From Gorsachius magnificus (taxonomy: Eukaryota > Chordata > Aves > Pelecaniformes > Ardeidae), in contig CM067082.1 in the NCBI GenBank assembly GCA_034008185.1, positions 104,961,311-105,025,310 on the forward strand: a stretch of 64,000 bases of DNA, given 5' to 3'. Below the pieces are notes generated by a model. It saw nothing but the letters and a program-made list of their open reading frames with translations. It was not told the origin of the DNA and did not search any database. Below, in pieces: positions 26,338-39,399 of this stretch (its first letter is position 1; each line of letters opens with the position of its first letter). The translations under genes were made by a program, and so were the position numbers.

Positions 26338-26883
26338 GTGGCAATTGCACTGGCGAGGCCACACCTTGAATACTGTGTTCAGTTTTGGGCCCCTCAATAC
26401 AGGAAAGACATTGCATTCCTGGAACATGTCCAGAGGAGAGCAACAAAGCTGGTGAGGGGTCTGGAGCACAAGTCTTACACGGAGTGGCTGAGGCAACTGG
26501 GGTTGTTTAGTCTGGAGAAGAGGAGGCTGAGGGGAGACCTTATCACCCTCTACAACTAACTGCCTGACAAGAGGCTGTAGCGAGGTGGGGGTCGGTCTCT
26601 TCTCCCAGGTAACAGGCAATAGGACAAGGGGAAATGGCCTCAAGTTGCACCAGGACAGGTTTAGATTGGACATTAGGAAAAATTTCTTCACCAAAAGAGT
26701 TGTCAGGCACTGGAAGGGGCTGCCCAGGGAAGTGGTCGAGTCCCCATCCCTGGAGGTATTTAAAAGATGGGTGGACAAGGTGCTTAGGGACATGGTTTAG
26801 TGGTGGAATGGCAAGGTTACATTAACAGGTGGACTAGATGATCTTAAAGGTCTTTTTCCAACCTATACTATTCTATTCTATGA
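26338..26883 (+). mobile_element. CR1 LINE 3' portion with broken ORF2 fragment
   Basis: Longer than the 20268 copy. A first frame (26338-26559) encodes the RT-distal motif [18 protein letters not shown], then [11 protein letters not shown] and [20 protein letters not shown] short insertion near 26557 (AACTAACTGCC against AACTGCC elsewhere) shifts the frame, and the second frame (26585-26800) carries on to the terminal DKVLRDMV stop. The conserved tail ends in a degenerate TTCTATTCTATG. The insertion looks like a 4-base tandem slip (ACTA). Inactive. Confidence 0.95.
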
Positions 26884-27130
26884 AATTAAGAGTCCTCCAA
26901 TTTCCCATTCTCTGGACTGCTCCTGTGATTTAAAGATAAATTCCCATGACCGTAAGTGATGAATTTATTGTGGTCTAAGAAGTAGGTGTATGTTATCAGA
27001 CCCATGGTAGCTTGTGGTGGAGGTTGCTTAAATGAAGATCTGAGTGTAGCAGCGAAGCCTTGCAACCCTCCTTCCAGTTCTCAGGCTCAGCTGTCTGACC
27101 TAAGGCCCAGCTGTGTGAAATGCAGCAGCA

Positions 27131-27276
27131 TGACCTTGGCTCAGCTTTACTGGGGGCCGGGGGGAACCAACCCACAAAAAAAAAACAACTGCTGCACTGT
27201 AAAGGAGAGCGCACAAACTAAAGCCAGCAAGGTAAGGAGAGTAAAACCAAAGAAATAGTGGAGTCACTCCAGGACT
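27131..27276. repeat. Copy A of an unclassified diverged repeat
   Basis: Opens TGACCTTGGCTCAGCTTTACT and later has ACAAACTAAAGCCAGCAAGG and CTCCAGGACTCAAA. The same words occur in the same order and strand at 29606-29770, with indels between. I cannot assign it to a known family. Confidence 0.6.
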
Positions 27277-29605
27277 CAAAAAAAAATACCAGCAGGAAAG
27301 GTATTAGAGAAAGAGGTTGAGAAGATGGATACCTGTCAAGATCAGACAATGTCAGGCAGCTCTTCCTTGCCTCACAGAGGACCACATGGCCAGCAGAGAC
27401 TGACCGTGTGCCTTCACTGGGGTGTTGAGCACATTCATGCTCAGCCCAATAGGATGTTACTCCCAGCTGTTTGCTCTCTGCATCACTCAAATCACCCCAT
27501 ATTCATAAACTGTGTATAGTCCTGCTTTCAAAGTGTCTGCCCATGGTAAAAGATGTCCACCACCCACCTCCTCTCAACCCCCCCGGTACATCTTCTGAGG
27601 GGAAGACACACTGAGAGGAGGAGGAAAGGCATTTATGATGCAGTTGAGTACTAAACCAAAACCACCTAAAGCAGATGCTTAGGCAACTGCCACAGAGGCT
27701 TTCTGGAGAAGTACAGGTATGACTGGTCTGTTGAAGTCAGCAAGAGAAGAATACAGGGAAAATGCAACCCTGGAAAAAGCAAACGAGGAGTCAAAATTTA
27801 AGAATAAGTTGTTTAAGGATCAGAATCAGCAATAACGGGCCCAACAGTGTGCTTCTGCTGCAAAGGGCTGGTGTTTGGCATCTCAGATGCAACACCTCCA
27901 GGCAGATTGCAACACCCAAAGTTATTCTCAGACCATTAGACATGCAGATGTCTGACCTGGGCCAGACTTAAGAATAAGGTTACACAGGCTGGGCATATTT
28001 TTACGGCATCGCAAAGGTGTGAAACTAAAGGAAAGGGAAAGAGGGACCTTTTGAGCCACTCCATGAAGATGCACATGTGCAGATGGGCCACCCATATGGA
28101 ATGAACAAAGCAGCAGAGAAAGGCCATCATCTCCAGGCCAACGCAGGAGCTTTGAAAGGTCAGGCTGGAAAGGGGTATTGTAGGGGACAGGGTATGTGGG
28201 CTGCTCCAAGACATGGACTTCACTAGTGGTGGAAAAGATATGTGCAGAATATGGTTTGGAAAATGCTGATGATGAAAGGAAAAACACACAATTGCTTGGG
28301 ATGGGGTGCCCACCAATACCCTCATGCAAGAAGTGGCTGAATTGACTAGGCAGTGGGAGCTGGCAGATGAACGTGAAGTAATGCCTGATCCAGGCCAGTC
28401 AGTGCAGCTCCCCACAGTGATAAAGTAGAGCTACTCAGCTCCCCAGACCCCCAGAGTATCACCTTTGGGCAGATAGCAGCATTCAGGAAGAAAACACAGA
28501 GCCTTCAAATGCCTTGCAAGAGCTGCGGGATTTGAAGTTAGAAATTCAATCACCTCATCTCAAGTCAGTTCATGGTCACAAATCAGTCCACCTCATTTAT
28601 GCAGAGGCCAGCTGGGGAATTCCTGACCTGCCCAGGGAATCAATCATTAATTACACAGGCACAGCCCTGACATCCAGCTACACCAGAATTGTAATTTTAG
28701 GAGATACTTGAATTTCATCCTGATACCGCAATTATGATGTAAATGGCATAGATCTTGCCACACTTCTTGCAGAACAGTGACTAGGGATAGAAGACACTCA
28801 CTCAAACATTGGTAGGTAAGTGCTTGCCACATGCATTAATCATCGCACACACACAAATTAAAAACAGAGCTCTTTGCCAATAGAAAATGACATACCCAGG
28901 ACAAGAGTCTAAATAAACTTCATTGGTCCATTACCTACAAAAAGAAAAGGGGCAAACATTTTAAAGTCACAGTAGATCTTTACTAAAGGAATAAAAGACA
29001 CTTCCTATCAAAAGTGTTTCTGCAGGGATGAAAACTTGTCAGAGATCCAGTACTGTTTTCTCGTGGTACAAGAACCTGATATAAAGGGTCTACTAAGGAA
29101 GCATTTAGGAATTAAATAGTGTTTTCATGCAGCTGAACACTCCAAGGTCCAAAGATCACAGAAAATACAGAGGGTTAATCGGATATAAAATGGTTAACAA
29201 CACACAAGAAGCATGGGATGAAAAATTCTCCATTATCCTAATGACTCAGTACTTTTTTCCTGCTGCACCTGGATTTTTTCCTTATGTGGCAATTACCACT
29301 TAACCTCAGCGGTGGTGGATTGACACTGAAAGAGCAGATGAATGGCAGCCACCTGGGTTATTAACTAGGCTGGTGTTTGCATACGCTGTGGTACTGGATT
29401 TTGATTTGAGCACTGCCCCTAAGACTCCAAACCCTGCTGCAGCCCACTAGGCAGAGGTGTAAGCAGAGGCTCAGCTCAATGCCAGACCCTAATATCAACA
29501 AAGCAATGGCACTGACGAGCAAAAGAGACCAAACCATCACAGAAGGAAACTAACACATAGCCCAGTCCTTTGAGGTTCATCTGAATGCTGCCTGAAGCTT
29601 GGCTG

Positions 29606-29770
29606 TGACCTTGGCTTGACTTTACTCAGAAAAACTTCCTGTAAATGGAGTACAAAGTAAAGTCAGCAAGATAAGTAAATGAAAAAAAAAAAAAAAAGAG
29701 AAGTTTAAAGGTAAAAAAAAAAAAAAAAAAGTGAAGCATCCCAGTCCCATCAACTTTTCCAGGACTTGAA
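29606..29770. repeat. Copy B of the unclassified diverged repeat
   Basis: Shares TGACCTTGGCT, then CTTTACT, then ACAAAGTAAAGTCAGCAAG (one or two changes per ten bases against copy A) and TTCCAGGACTTGAA. Two long A tracts (29682-29697 and 29713-29730) interrupt the shared part; copy A has shorter A runs at similar places. Confidence 0.6.
29682..29730. repeat. Two adjacent poly-A tracts
   Basis: Runs of 16 and 18 A residues separated by 15 bases, inside copy B of the diverged repeat. Likely replication-slippage hot spots. Confidence 0.9.
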
Positions 29771-29822
29771 CACTTACCTGTTCTGCCTGTCATCGAATAT
29801 CTACAACAAATATCTACAAGTT

Positions 29823-29880
29823 GGAGGGGTTTGGGTTGGGTTGTTGGGTTGTGTGTTTTTTTTTTTTTTTTCTTTAAATA
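29823..29880. repeat. G/T-rich tract followed by poly-T
   Basis: GGGTT-like words then a run of about 15 T residues. Not a telomeric array: unit length varies and it is under 60 bases. Confidence 0.7.
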
Positions 29881-31249
29881 AAAGTCTCTGCTTCTCTACT
29901 CCCCAGAAAACTTCCACTATTTTTTCCAAAGTTTCCAGACAATGAATACATGCTTAAACTTGTTTATATCAATAGTTCGGTGCTTTAATCTTATGTGCCA
30001 AGGTTTGTAAGCCAGAGTCCATAGCAGCATCTCTTTCCTCCCCCATAAGATGCTCTCATTATAAGATAATGAACATTGAGGGTGACAGAATATGCTATAT
30101 AAGAAGTCTGAAAGTAAATACCCAATATGACCTTAACCCATGCAACCCTAAAGGGGTCCTGATGTTCTAAACATTCATTGTCATTTAATTCGCACCCTCA
30201 TGGTTCAAACACTTCACAACTCCATTCCCCCACCATTCTTCAAGCCCCATCTCTAGAATCACTTGAACACTTGGAAAATGCATCTCACTGCAACCTGAGC
30301 TGGCCTTCCAGTCCCACAGATGGGTGGCATAAGAACAGGATTCACAAGCACTTGCACAATGCAGATATTGTTAATACGTAATAGCCTTGGGAAACTACAA
30401 CAAACAAATAAGAGAATGTTGAACAAAAGGTTAAAAGATTTATTTTTTTTAACACACAGAAGAGTCATTGGCATTTTATTTTACCTTCACATACAGAGAG
30501 AGGATTATCTGAAATCATTAAAAACTAAGTTACTCTTTTTCTTTTTGTTCAACATGTTTTTAAACCCTGCAGCTGTAATCTGAAAAGGAAAGGAAATAAT
30601 GTATTGCTCACCTCTCCTTGCAACCTCAATTTCACAATTTCCTCCAGTTCCACTTAAAAGCCTGAACAATAAATTGACCCAACCCCAGCCCACGCTACCT
30701 CCCACCACTCTTCCAATGATTTGTCAGAGTCCAGCTTTTATTGCAATGAAATCGGTCAAAGTAGTTTTTAAAGGAAAAGAGAAAATGGGGGGGCTAAGGG
30801 GAAGAAGAAAGAGACTGACAGATATCCCTCCTCTTAAAAACTGACTATTGAAAAAATACCATAGGCAAATATAACTGCATCAACTAGTCTTTCCCATCTT
30901 AAATGCTAGTTTTATTTTAAGATTTTGCAGAAGCTGCCTACACCTACAGCATGTTTGTGCTGGATTTTGCTGTGGAACAACAATATGAAAAAGATTTCGA
31001 GCTACTCACAACAGGGCAGGTGGCTGGGCTGTTCTGGAAGCCCATGGAGTCTGGCACACAGGGGGTTGATCAGGGCTGCGGGGAATGACCCTGAGGGAAT
31101 AGTACTAAGCAATAGTAGTGGCCACTACTTTTCACAAACGCCAAATTAAGACCTACTCCTCATCCTCTTTTTTTTCTCTCAAAAAGGATAAAGACTATAC
31201 TAATTTCAGAAATTGCTAGAATAGCCCTTCCTGAAAATCATGCAATGGC

Positions 31250-31821
31250 TTGGGTTAGAATGAACCTTTAAAGATCATCTAGTTCCACCCCCCCACCATG
31301 GGCAGGGACACCTTCCACTAGACCAGGTTGCTCAAAGCCCCATCCAACCTGGTCTTGAACACTTCCAGGGGTGGGGCATCTACAACTTCCCTGGGCAACC
31401 TGTTCCAGTGCCTCACCACCCTCATCATAAAAAATGTCTTCCTTATATCCAATCTAAATCTACCCTCTTTAGTTTAAAACCATTGCCCCTTGTCTTGTCT
31501 CTACAGGCCTTGGTAAAAAGTCACTCAGTCTTTCTTAAAAATCCCCCTTTAAGTATTAAAAGGGCCACAATCAGGTCTCCCCACAGCCTTCTCTTCTCCA
31601 GGCTGAACCATCCCAAGTGTCTCAGCCTTTCCTCATAGGAGAGGTGCTCCAGCCCTCTGATCATTGTTGTGGCCCTCCTCTAGACCCGCTCCAACAGTTC
31701 CATGTCTTCCTTGCGCTGGGGATCCCAGAGCTGGACGCAGGGCTCCAGGTGGGGTCTCACCAGAGCAGAGGGGCAGAATCACCTCCCTCGACCTGCTGGC
31801 CATGCTTCTTTTGATGCAGCC
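31250..31821 (-). mobile_element. CR1 LINE fragment, antisense to the plus strand
   Basis: Read on the minus strand it carries the RT-distal part of CR1 ORF2 and the 3' region; on the plus strand this shows as the familiar order ATGGGCAGGGACACCTTCCA, then CCTGTTCCAGTG, then TTCTCCAGGCTGAAC. It is more diverged than the 20268 and 60764 copies, lacks a clear octamer end, and retains no long sense frame. A different, older CR1 subfamily is likely. Confidence 0.93.
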
Positions 31822-32091
31822 GACAGCTCCCAAATCACCTCAGCTAACACAGTATAAATACTAAAAAAAAAAAATATTTTAATATAGACATGAAGCTCTG
31901 GAGTTTTACTTACATGGAGCTAAATCCATGCAAACCCTGGCTGAGGGGAAAACAAGAGCTGACATTAAACAGATGCAGTGATATGAAAACCACATCTGCT
32001 TTCTCTCCACTGTGATATTTCATCAAAACAGTCACAACAGAGATCATTTCAGGGTAAAACTAAGCTATGGTTTCGCACTGTCCTCTCATGC

Positions 32092-32693
32092 TGTACTGAG
32101 TCTGACTGGGCTGGAGTTAGCTTTCTCCACAGCAGCCCATATAGTGCTGTGCTTCATATGTGTAGCTAGAACAGTGTTGATGAACCCACCAAAGCTTTGG
32201 CTATCGCTGAGTGGCGCTTGCACAGCATCGAGGCTGTCTCTCCAACACCCCCCTAAAAGGCTGGGGGTTGGCAAGAGGTTGGGAGGGGACACAGGCAGGA
32301 CAGCTGACCTAAAGTGACCAAATGGATACTCCATACCATATGATGTCTTGCATAGCAATAAAAGCAAAGAAAAAGGAAGAGGAGGGCGGGGTGGTGCATT
32401 TGTTGTTAAAGGGTTGGTCTTTGAAAGCAACCACTACACATAACTGAGGTCCTACTTCCAACAATGTGGCTGGACATCACCTGCTGGTGGGAAGTAGAAA
32501 ATAATTTTTTTTTTTTCTTAATGTGCTTTGCTTCTGCACATAGCCTTTGCTTTTTTTTCTCTCATTAAATTGCCTTTATCTCAAGCCACAAGGGTTCTTT
32601 TAATCTCATTTTCTCCCCCTGTCCTGCTGAGGAGGGGGAGTGAGAGAGCAGCTGGGTGGGCACCTGGCAGCCAGCCAAGGACAACCTACCACA
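32092..32693 (+). mobile_element. ERVL-like solo LTR (TGTACTGG type)
   Basis: A 602-bp solo LTR starting TGTACTGAGTCTGACTGG and ending CAACCTACCACA, so with the TG...CA ends of retroviral LTRs. An AATAAA lies in the middle part (CAGCAATAAAAGC type) and ATTAAATTGCC near the 3' end, the usual polyadenylation-signal positions. It is flanked by CATGC on the left and CATAC on the right, a 5-bp target duplication with one change, which is the length typical of ERVL. No internal gag, pol or env sequence is present, so the provirus was lost by LTR recombination. Confidence 0.88.
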
Positions 32694-33232
32694 CATACAC
32701 AAGTTTTAAGGCGCCAATCAAGGTTTTATGCAACTTTTACTTGCTTGGTTTTGCTAGCTTCATATTCTTTTGACAGGATTTTTCACTTTTTTTAAAGTGT
32801 AATTAAGCATAGAAACCTGCCTTAAGGGCTGAATGTTTCATCGTTCTTCTGTTTTGCTATTTGTGGTATTAAACACAGAAGTTAAAGAAAAGATTTAAAC
32901 AAGAACATCTTTTATTTCCTATTTTATTTACATCAGAGTTTATTCACACAGTGAGTGCAATGGTTGCAAACCAAGCTACAGATTTAAAAAGCCCGTTCTT
33001 CACAGCTATATATTTGAAATGTATGAAACTCGTGCAAAGATTCTGGTTAAATTGTTTCTTACAACAAATAAATGAGAAACTGTAGACCATGACCCAGCAG
33101 AGCTATACACATTTACAGACCTTCAGTTCCATTACCTTGACAAAACTGAGACATCACATTCACAGATTCAATTCTATAACATGATGCATATTGAAGCGCA
33201 GAGCCTAGTTTTATGCAATTGACTTTCACAGT
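32694..33232. other. Unique spacer between two solo LTRs
   Basis: AT-rich, no gene or retroviral internal sequence. It is not an ERV interior: the flanking LTRs are of different types and face each other. Confidence 0.6.
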
Positions 33233-33778
33233 TGTTGTGGTTTAACCCGGCAGGCAGCGAAACAACACACAGCCGTTCGCTTGCTCCCCTGCAGTGGGAT
33301 GGGGGAGAGTAACTTTGAGAAAATTTTTTGAGAGAAAGAATTTAATAGGACAGAAGAGAAAGAGAAAATAATAAGAAAAATGGTATGATAAAATACAAAA
33401 CAAGTGATGCATAATGCAACTGCTCACCACCCATTGACCAATGCCCAGCCAGTTCCCAAGCAGCGGACCCCCTGGCCAGCTTCTCCCCTAGTTTATATTC
33501 TGAGCATGATGTCATATCTGAGCATGATGTCATATCCTTTTGGTCAGCTGGGGTCAGCTGTCCCACCGTGTCCCCTCCCAGGTTCTTGCGCACCCCCAGC
33601 CCACTCGCTGGTAGGGCAGGGTGAGAAGCAGAAAAGGCCTTGACTCTAAGTAAGCACAGCTCAGCAGTAACGAAACCATCCCTGTGTTATCAACATTATT
33701 CTCATCCCAAATCCAAAACACAGCACTATACCAACTACTAAAAAGAAAATTAACTCTATCTGAGCTGAAACCAGGACA
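33233..33778 (-). mobile_element. ERVL-like solo LTR (TGTCCTGG type)
   Basis: On the minus strand the element starts TGTCCTGGTTTCAGCTCAG and ends GGGTTAAACCACAACA, 546 bp, with TG...CA ends. Flanks are ACAGT and ACAGC, a 5-bp duplication with one change. An 18-bp unit containing GAGCATGATGTCATA is tandemly duplicated at about 33499-33536. No internal retroviral sequence remains. Confidence 0.9.
33499..33536. repeat. 18-bp tandem duplication inside the solo LTR
   Basis: TCTGAGCATGATGTCATA occurs twice head to tail. Each unit carries TGATGTCA, close to a CRE/AP-1-like core (TGACGTCA). The other LTR of this type in the window (50531) has a single ATCATGCTCAG unit at the equivalent place. Confidence 0.75.
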
Positions 33779-35194
33779 ACAGCTATATCTATTAATTACA
33801 GATGAGGAAAAAACTTCCTAGCAACCACCGAAACAACTGAATTGTCACAACTTCTGAAACCAAAGAGATCATAAAATGAAAGATATTTCCAATCTCACAG
33901 AAAGCATTCACTTGACTACTTCAAAGAAGGATGTTACTTTTCTGGTGATTTGGTGCACACAATAAATGTGACTGAACATTATCTTTAATTGACAGATCAG
34001 AATATATCCTGGCTAGGAGTGAAGTATCTCAGAGTTGCTCAGGTTCATGTTTTCCCTGAGACAAAATAAATCAATCACTCAGAACATAACCACTTTCTCT
34101 TGCTCTTTATTCTTCACTGTAGATGATACAAGAAAAAAAGCAACAACTTCTTAACTTAACCTTCCACACATCCGTCACACTGCAAATGGTGTTGGGTACA
34201 AACCACCCAGTAATCCTCTCAACCACAGAAAGACTTCTGTGCTAGAAGACACAGAAAGCCAAATTTAGTCAAGATACCCTAGGGAAGAACGTGGTCCAGA
34301 GATTGACAAACAATGCCGGGATGAGGACCAGAGAGCTTTTATAAAAGACTGTTGAACTGATGAAAACAGTAGGGACCCTTCTGCCTTCAGTGCAGACTCG
34401 TCGTTCCCACTAGCATCAATGGCAGCTGCACATATGTATGCAGCACAGAACAGAACCCACCACGGGCCAGGCTTCCTTGGTTGTTACAGAAGTACTAAAA
34501 AGGGAATATGCTGGCACCCTAAGGGTTCCAAACCTCAGATTGCTAACAATGTATTGCATAAGGTTCATAAAAGAAGATGCCACCCTGTTGTAACAAAAGG
34601 ATGTGGACGTCACCATGCACAGAATCTGCTTCCAGCCCTACTGATACCAACCTCCTTACTACTGTTCACACCTCTATCTACTGTGCCACATTAGTATGTC
34701 ATTTTCCATGATATTTAATGTTCAACAAAAATTTGGATCTTAATGGGTTGAAGGCAGCTTTGAGCTACCATATTTATTTTCTGATCAAAGGGGATGCAGA
34801 GCCCACACACAGTCAGCTCATTCACCTTATCCTACAAAACCTGATAAACCACATCATTAGGTTCCTTGCTGACCCCCAGTAAAGTTTCTGCTGTAATGAC
34901 TCCAGTTAACACCATGCAATAGATTTGAAACAGAGCACAGAGAACTTTATTTTCAATTTCAAAAACCACTATTCTGAAAAGAGAAAAGAATAGTTCTTGT
35001 TGCGGGTATGGGGTGGCAGAATGAGACCATTTCACTTGCTGCAGGGAATAACAGGCTGAAATATGCAAGACCCTCAATGCTTTTATTGTTTTGACCACTT
35101 CTAGGACAGAAGTTCAGCTTTGGATACAGTTTAGTCCAAACTCTTTACATTGTCAAAGCTGGACTTAAGCCCCAATTCCTTGTCCAGGCTTCTC

Positions 35195-35290
35195 TGCATA
35201 GAGCTGATACCCCAACTATAAGCACCGCCAGTGTAGCTCTATCACTGGCCAAAGCTTTGCCATCAGCCTGCGTAGACCTACTATGGCCAC
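35195..35290. repeat. Possible ancient amniote repeat relic
   Basis: Words such as GCCAGTGTAGCTCTATCACTGG, read with the nearby AAAGCTTTG palindrome, resemble an old MITE-like element common in turtles and crocodilians, by memory of motif style only. Confidence 0.25.
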
Positions 35291-38200
35291 CACTTAAGCA
35301 TAGGCCGATGCATAGACTTCCTTGTTAGTTGTCTGCATGCAAAAAAATTCTTTTTATTTTGCTGATAGGGGAAGCTGTAGGTGACCTTCTGCTGGGGTAC
35401 AGAGTTTCTCAACATAAGCTTGCTGAAACAGAACTGGTGTTCATGAGACAACTTTATCACGAAATAAGGACAAGAGGGCTTAAAACTAGGAGGAGTTCAC
35501 TGTCCTGCTGAGTAAATGTGTTAGTAAAGCCTGCCCTGTGTTAGCCAATGTACACTTGAATAAAGGCAATTATCCCATATGTCATATAGCAGCAACATTA
35601 TGAGAAAGTAGCTCTCAAGAGAGCCGTCTGTCAAGATCTCGCCTCCCACCAAAGAGGTCAGAGGATGGGTAGTGACTTGTTTGATTTGGTGAATCCTGCA
35701 AAAGCAGGAATACTAACCACTGATGTAAGGTAGAAAAGCTGTCAGCGATTTTGTGTACTTTTATAACCTATGCTCATCTAGCAGAGTTTTCCCGTGTCCA
35801 TCCCTCTGTCCTCCATGGTCATATTAATCCCACAACACAGTTACTATAATAGAAGTATTATTTAGCACCCAGCGTACAAAACAGCAAGCGCATTTGTGTA
35901 TATTATGGGCAACACAGTGTTTCTCTGTGGTATTAACCTGGAGTGAGGCAGCTCAGGGTTTCTTCTGAGGCTGTCCCTGGCTTTAGTGCCTGCAGAGCTG
36001 TGCTCACTAATGCTTGCCCACTCCACTAGTTTTCTGGGAAGATTTGGTTGCAGGTTTTAGATAAAAGATGTCAAAGAATTAATCCAGGGAACCCAAATTT
36101 CAGGATTTCAGGGTTCCCCAGCAGTTTCAGACTAGAGGAAAACCTTCACTGCAAAAGAATTTCATGGCAAAATTCATTGAGAGCTTTTCAATTCATCAGA
36201 ATGGGCATAGCTTTGCATGACTATGATGCAAACTCACAACTCCGTTTCCATGGATTTTTTTTCTGATTTCCTATGCCATTACTGGCTAATGCTTAATTTG
36301 CAAGTCAGGGACATCATGTTATCATGAGAAAGGCAGCAGGTTACAGTTGGCAGCAAGTGGGAGCATGAATGATTTAGTTCTGAAATGCTCTTGTCAGATA
36401 TTTAAGCTACGTTAAGACAATTTCCATTATAATAATTTCTCTCTCATACATTTAGCAACATGATTTTCTAACACAATACCAGAATAATAAAAGTAATTTT
36501 TATGAAACAGTCCCTCCCACAAATGGCATGCAAGTTTGGCTCCTCTTTATACAAAGATCTATTACTGCCTATTTCAGAACTTAAAGGCTTCCTTACACTG
36601 ATATTGATGTCAGTAGTGTCTGGAGAGGGAATAATTTTTGGAGTAGGAGGAAAGAAAGCCTACTAAGGAGATCTAGAAACATCTTCCCCTGGAATGTATT
36701 TGTTTGTATTGTATCCCTGCAGCCTAACGCATTCCAAAACCAAGATAAGTGTCCTGTAGCTATCCTCATATAGGTATAAATGCCAGGAGTGGAAAAGGTG
36801 ATTTAAAAGCATCTTTGAGAGAAGCTTCCTCATCACTGTCTTGACTTTCAGAAGGTGAAATGCAAAGCTTCACTGAAACCAGTAACTTTGCATGACTTAT
36901 TTCTTAACCTCCAATTCAAGCAATGTTTATTTGCAAGCTTAGTGTTTTTAACTTTCCACAATATTAAGCAGTCAGGAGCTTTGCTGAAGAACACGCAAGT
37001 GCAGTCTCCCTGGGTGCCTCCCGAACTCAGACATCCAGCCCTACTCACTCCAGCACACCAGTGGCTTGTCATTCCTCATTCCCGTCCCACAGGGAAGGAT
37101 CTCCATGCCTCCTTTCTTCCCACACTCCCTCCTTCGTTTCATCACTTTTCCACTATGCCAAGAGCCCTGTTGGGTGCTGCCCTCTTCTGAGCCTCTTTCA
37201 CTTCTTCATCCTGCACACCCTTCATCATGCTCACCTTTCTTTCTGCTTGGAAAAGAAATCGCTGGGGTACCAAAAGCAGGGCTCTCTGAGGAGGTTTTTC
37301 TCAGCCCCTTTGCCCCATCTCTCTCCCCCCTTGCTCCCTCAGTGAAGGTTACCAGCCTCTGAGCTGCACCAGTTCAGCTGCTTATGATAGGAAGGAAAGG
37401 AAAAAGGCAGGAAAATTCCCTGGCTTTTATATCAGATCATTTCACAGATGATTTTTTTTTTTTAAAAAAGACCAGGACCACACAAAACCAGCTGAACAAG
37501 CTGACAAAAGTCATGCTGCTGCCCAGTGGGGCTGTGATTGCACATGCTTAGCTCCATGGGGCCGGTGGGCAGAACAGAAATCAGTCCCTGGAAAACACCT
37601 TTTGGCAGCTGGTAACTAGAGCTTTGCTTTAGGGTGGTAACAAAAATAAAGGCTGCTTAGTCTCTTGGCAGCATTTCAGAGATCCCTAGCATCCAAATTT
37701 CAACTTTTCAGTATTTTTCTGCCCCCTGGTCAAAGTAAATACCTACTGGCAGAGAAATGCTAACGTCTAGTTATATGCTTTCCCCATACGTTGTGCCCTC
37801 AGCAGAAAGTACCAGTAGTTACCATTCAAGTGCTGGTTATCACACAGCAGCCACCAGTTCTGGCCATTTTTACCTAAATGCTGCCAGTTTTTCCTCCCTG
37901 ATAAATCGTTCCTTCGTGTTTCAATACAACTTGCAGTTTTCTAGCAGTCCAAGACTAGCACCTCTTTGCCACTGACCTTTTTCGTGTCTGGAAGAGATGA
38001 GCAGCTTTTCCTAACAAACACCACAACAGCAGCAGGCGGGCTGGTGCAGCGGTGGCAAGGAGACTCAATAGGAGGGCAAAGCACAAGGCACCGTCGAACA
38101 AGGCAGCGGGAGAAGGCAACGTTACCCCTGCCCCTTTTGCACACTGGTCTCTAGGCTCATTGTCTCTAGGACTGCTGTTTGTTTTTTTACATCATTTTTA

Positions 38201-39399
38201 CTGGCATCAAGGTAGGCGACTTTGCAGCAGCGGGGGTTTACAACCATCCATTTGCCTGTTAGAGGAGGATGAAAAGCAAGTCTGACATTTCTTATCCTTG
38301 GCTTGTTTTCTGGATCACCAGCTTGGTATCTCGGGTCCTCGTTACCCATTTTGGTATTATCTAACTAGTAGGATATATACACACAAAGCATCTATTTCAT
38401 CTAATATTTTTCTTAGCTAAAGCTTCCATGCTTATCATTTTACATCAGCTTGGCCTGAGTTGCATGCAAAGCAATCCAAGTCCAGAGGACATTGTTTTGC
38501 TTTAGTTCCCCCCTTCTTCCAATAAGCTCTGAAGCTTTGGAATAAAGATTCTGCTGCTTCTTTTAAACATTTAATTTTTATTAATTTTTAAGGACTTTTA
38601 AGCGCTGAATAATAGCGTATAGAGAAAATAGCACTGAAAATGCAAAGATCCTGAGCGTAGGAGGTACAATTTACTCCTGAAATTATGCTTAGTTATTAAT
38701 CAGTAAAGAAAAACAGTGTAAAACCTAAAAAACTGAAAATAAATGATTGCTTACCTAATACTCCCACCAAGGAAGCAACTTCAGCTTACAGTATATCCAC
38801 TACTTTCCTTAGCAGAAGATGGTTTTTGGCCAATTCCTTTTTCTGTTGCAAGTCTCCATTTTTGGAGTTTCCCAGTGATGCACAATGCAAACAGCTCCAC
38901 AGTATGAGTACCTTGCCTTGGGCCCTCAACCTCTGTCAGCAGGAGCCAGCCTGGATAAAGGCTTGAAAAATAAGCTCCAAAAGCTCAAAAAAAGAGAAGA
39001 GTTGAATAAAAGGAACCACTGGGTTTTGAATCTCATATCTAAACCAACCTTGTACTTTTGGGTACTGGTTTCTAGCTGTTGACTGGCTGAGGTCGATGCT
39101 AAGTGGTGGAGACAGGAATCGGCAAAGCTTTCCCAGAGAATCAGCAGCACGGCTGCTGTGCAGTGCTTCAAGAGAAAATCCGGCCACCCCACGACACGAG
39201 GAGTGCCTCAGAGCGAGCTGTGGTGTGCGGCACGCACCTATGGACCAAACAGTCCTAAAACTGTTAATTTGCAAAACCCTGGGCAAAGATCACATTGTTT
39301 TCCATCAGATAATAACTAACTCTATGGGGGCGCCTACACTGACTAACATCTGAGCTTTACCAGTCAAGTCGGCTTGGCAAACTGGGAGAGGGAGTTTAT

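Larger units (their letters stand above)
26884..31249. other. Noncoding DNA with a diverged repeat pair
   Basis: No gene recognised. Two related segments (27131 and 29606) and A- or T-rich runs are listed separately. Open frames up to 159 codons (27936-28415 minus, overlapping 27928-28329) show no domain. Confidence 0.45.

Noticed and set aside
26179..26793. 204-codon minus-strand open frame, the longest in the window
   Set aside because: It is the antisense of the plus-strand CR1 ORF2 remnant at 26338-26883 and has no recognisable domain of its own.
29823..29860. Interstitial telomere-like repeat
   Set aside because: GGGTT words are irregular and few; there is no TTAGGG array.
32092..33778. 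The two neighbouring LTRs as one provirus
   Set aside because: They are of different types, in opposite orientation, with only 539 bases of non-viral sequence between, and each has its own flanking duplication.
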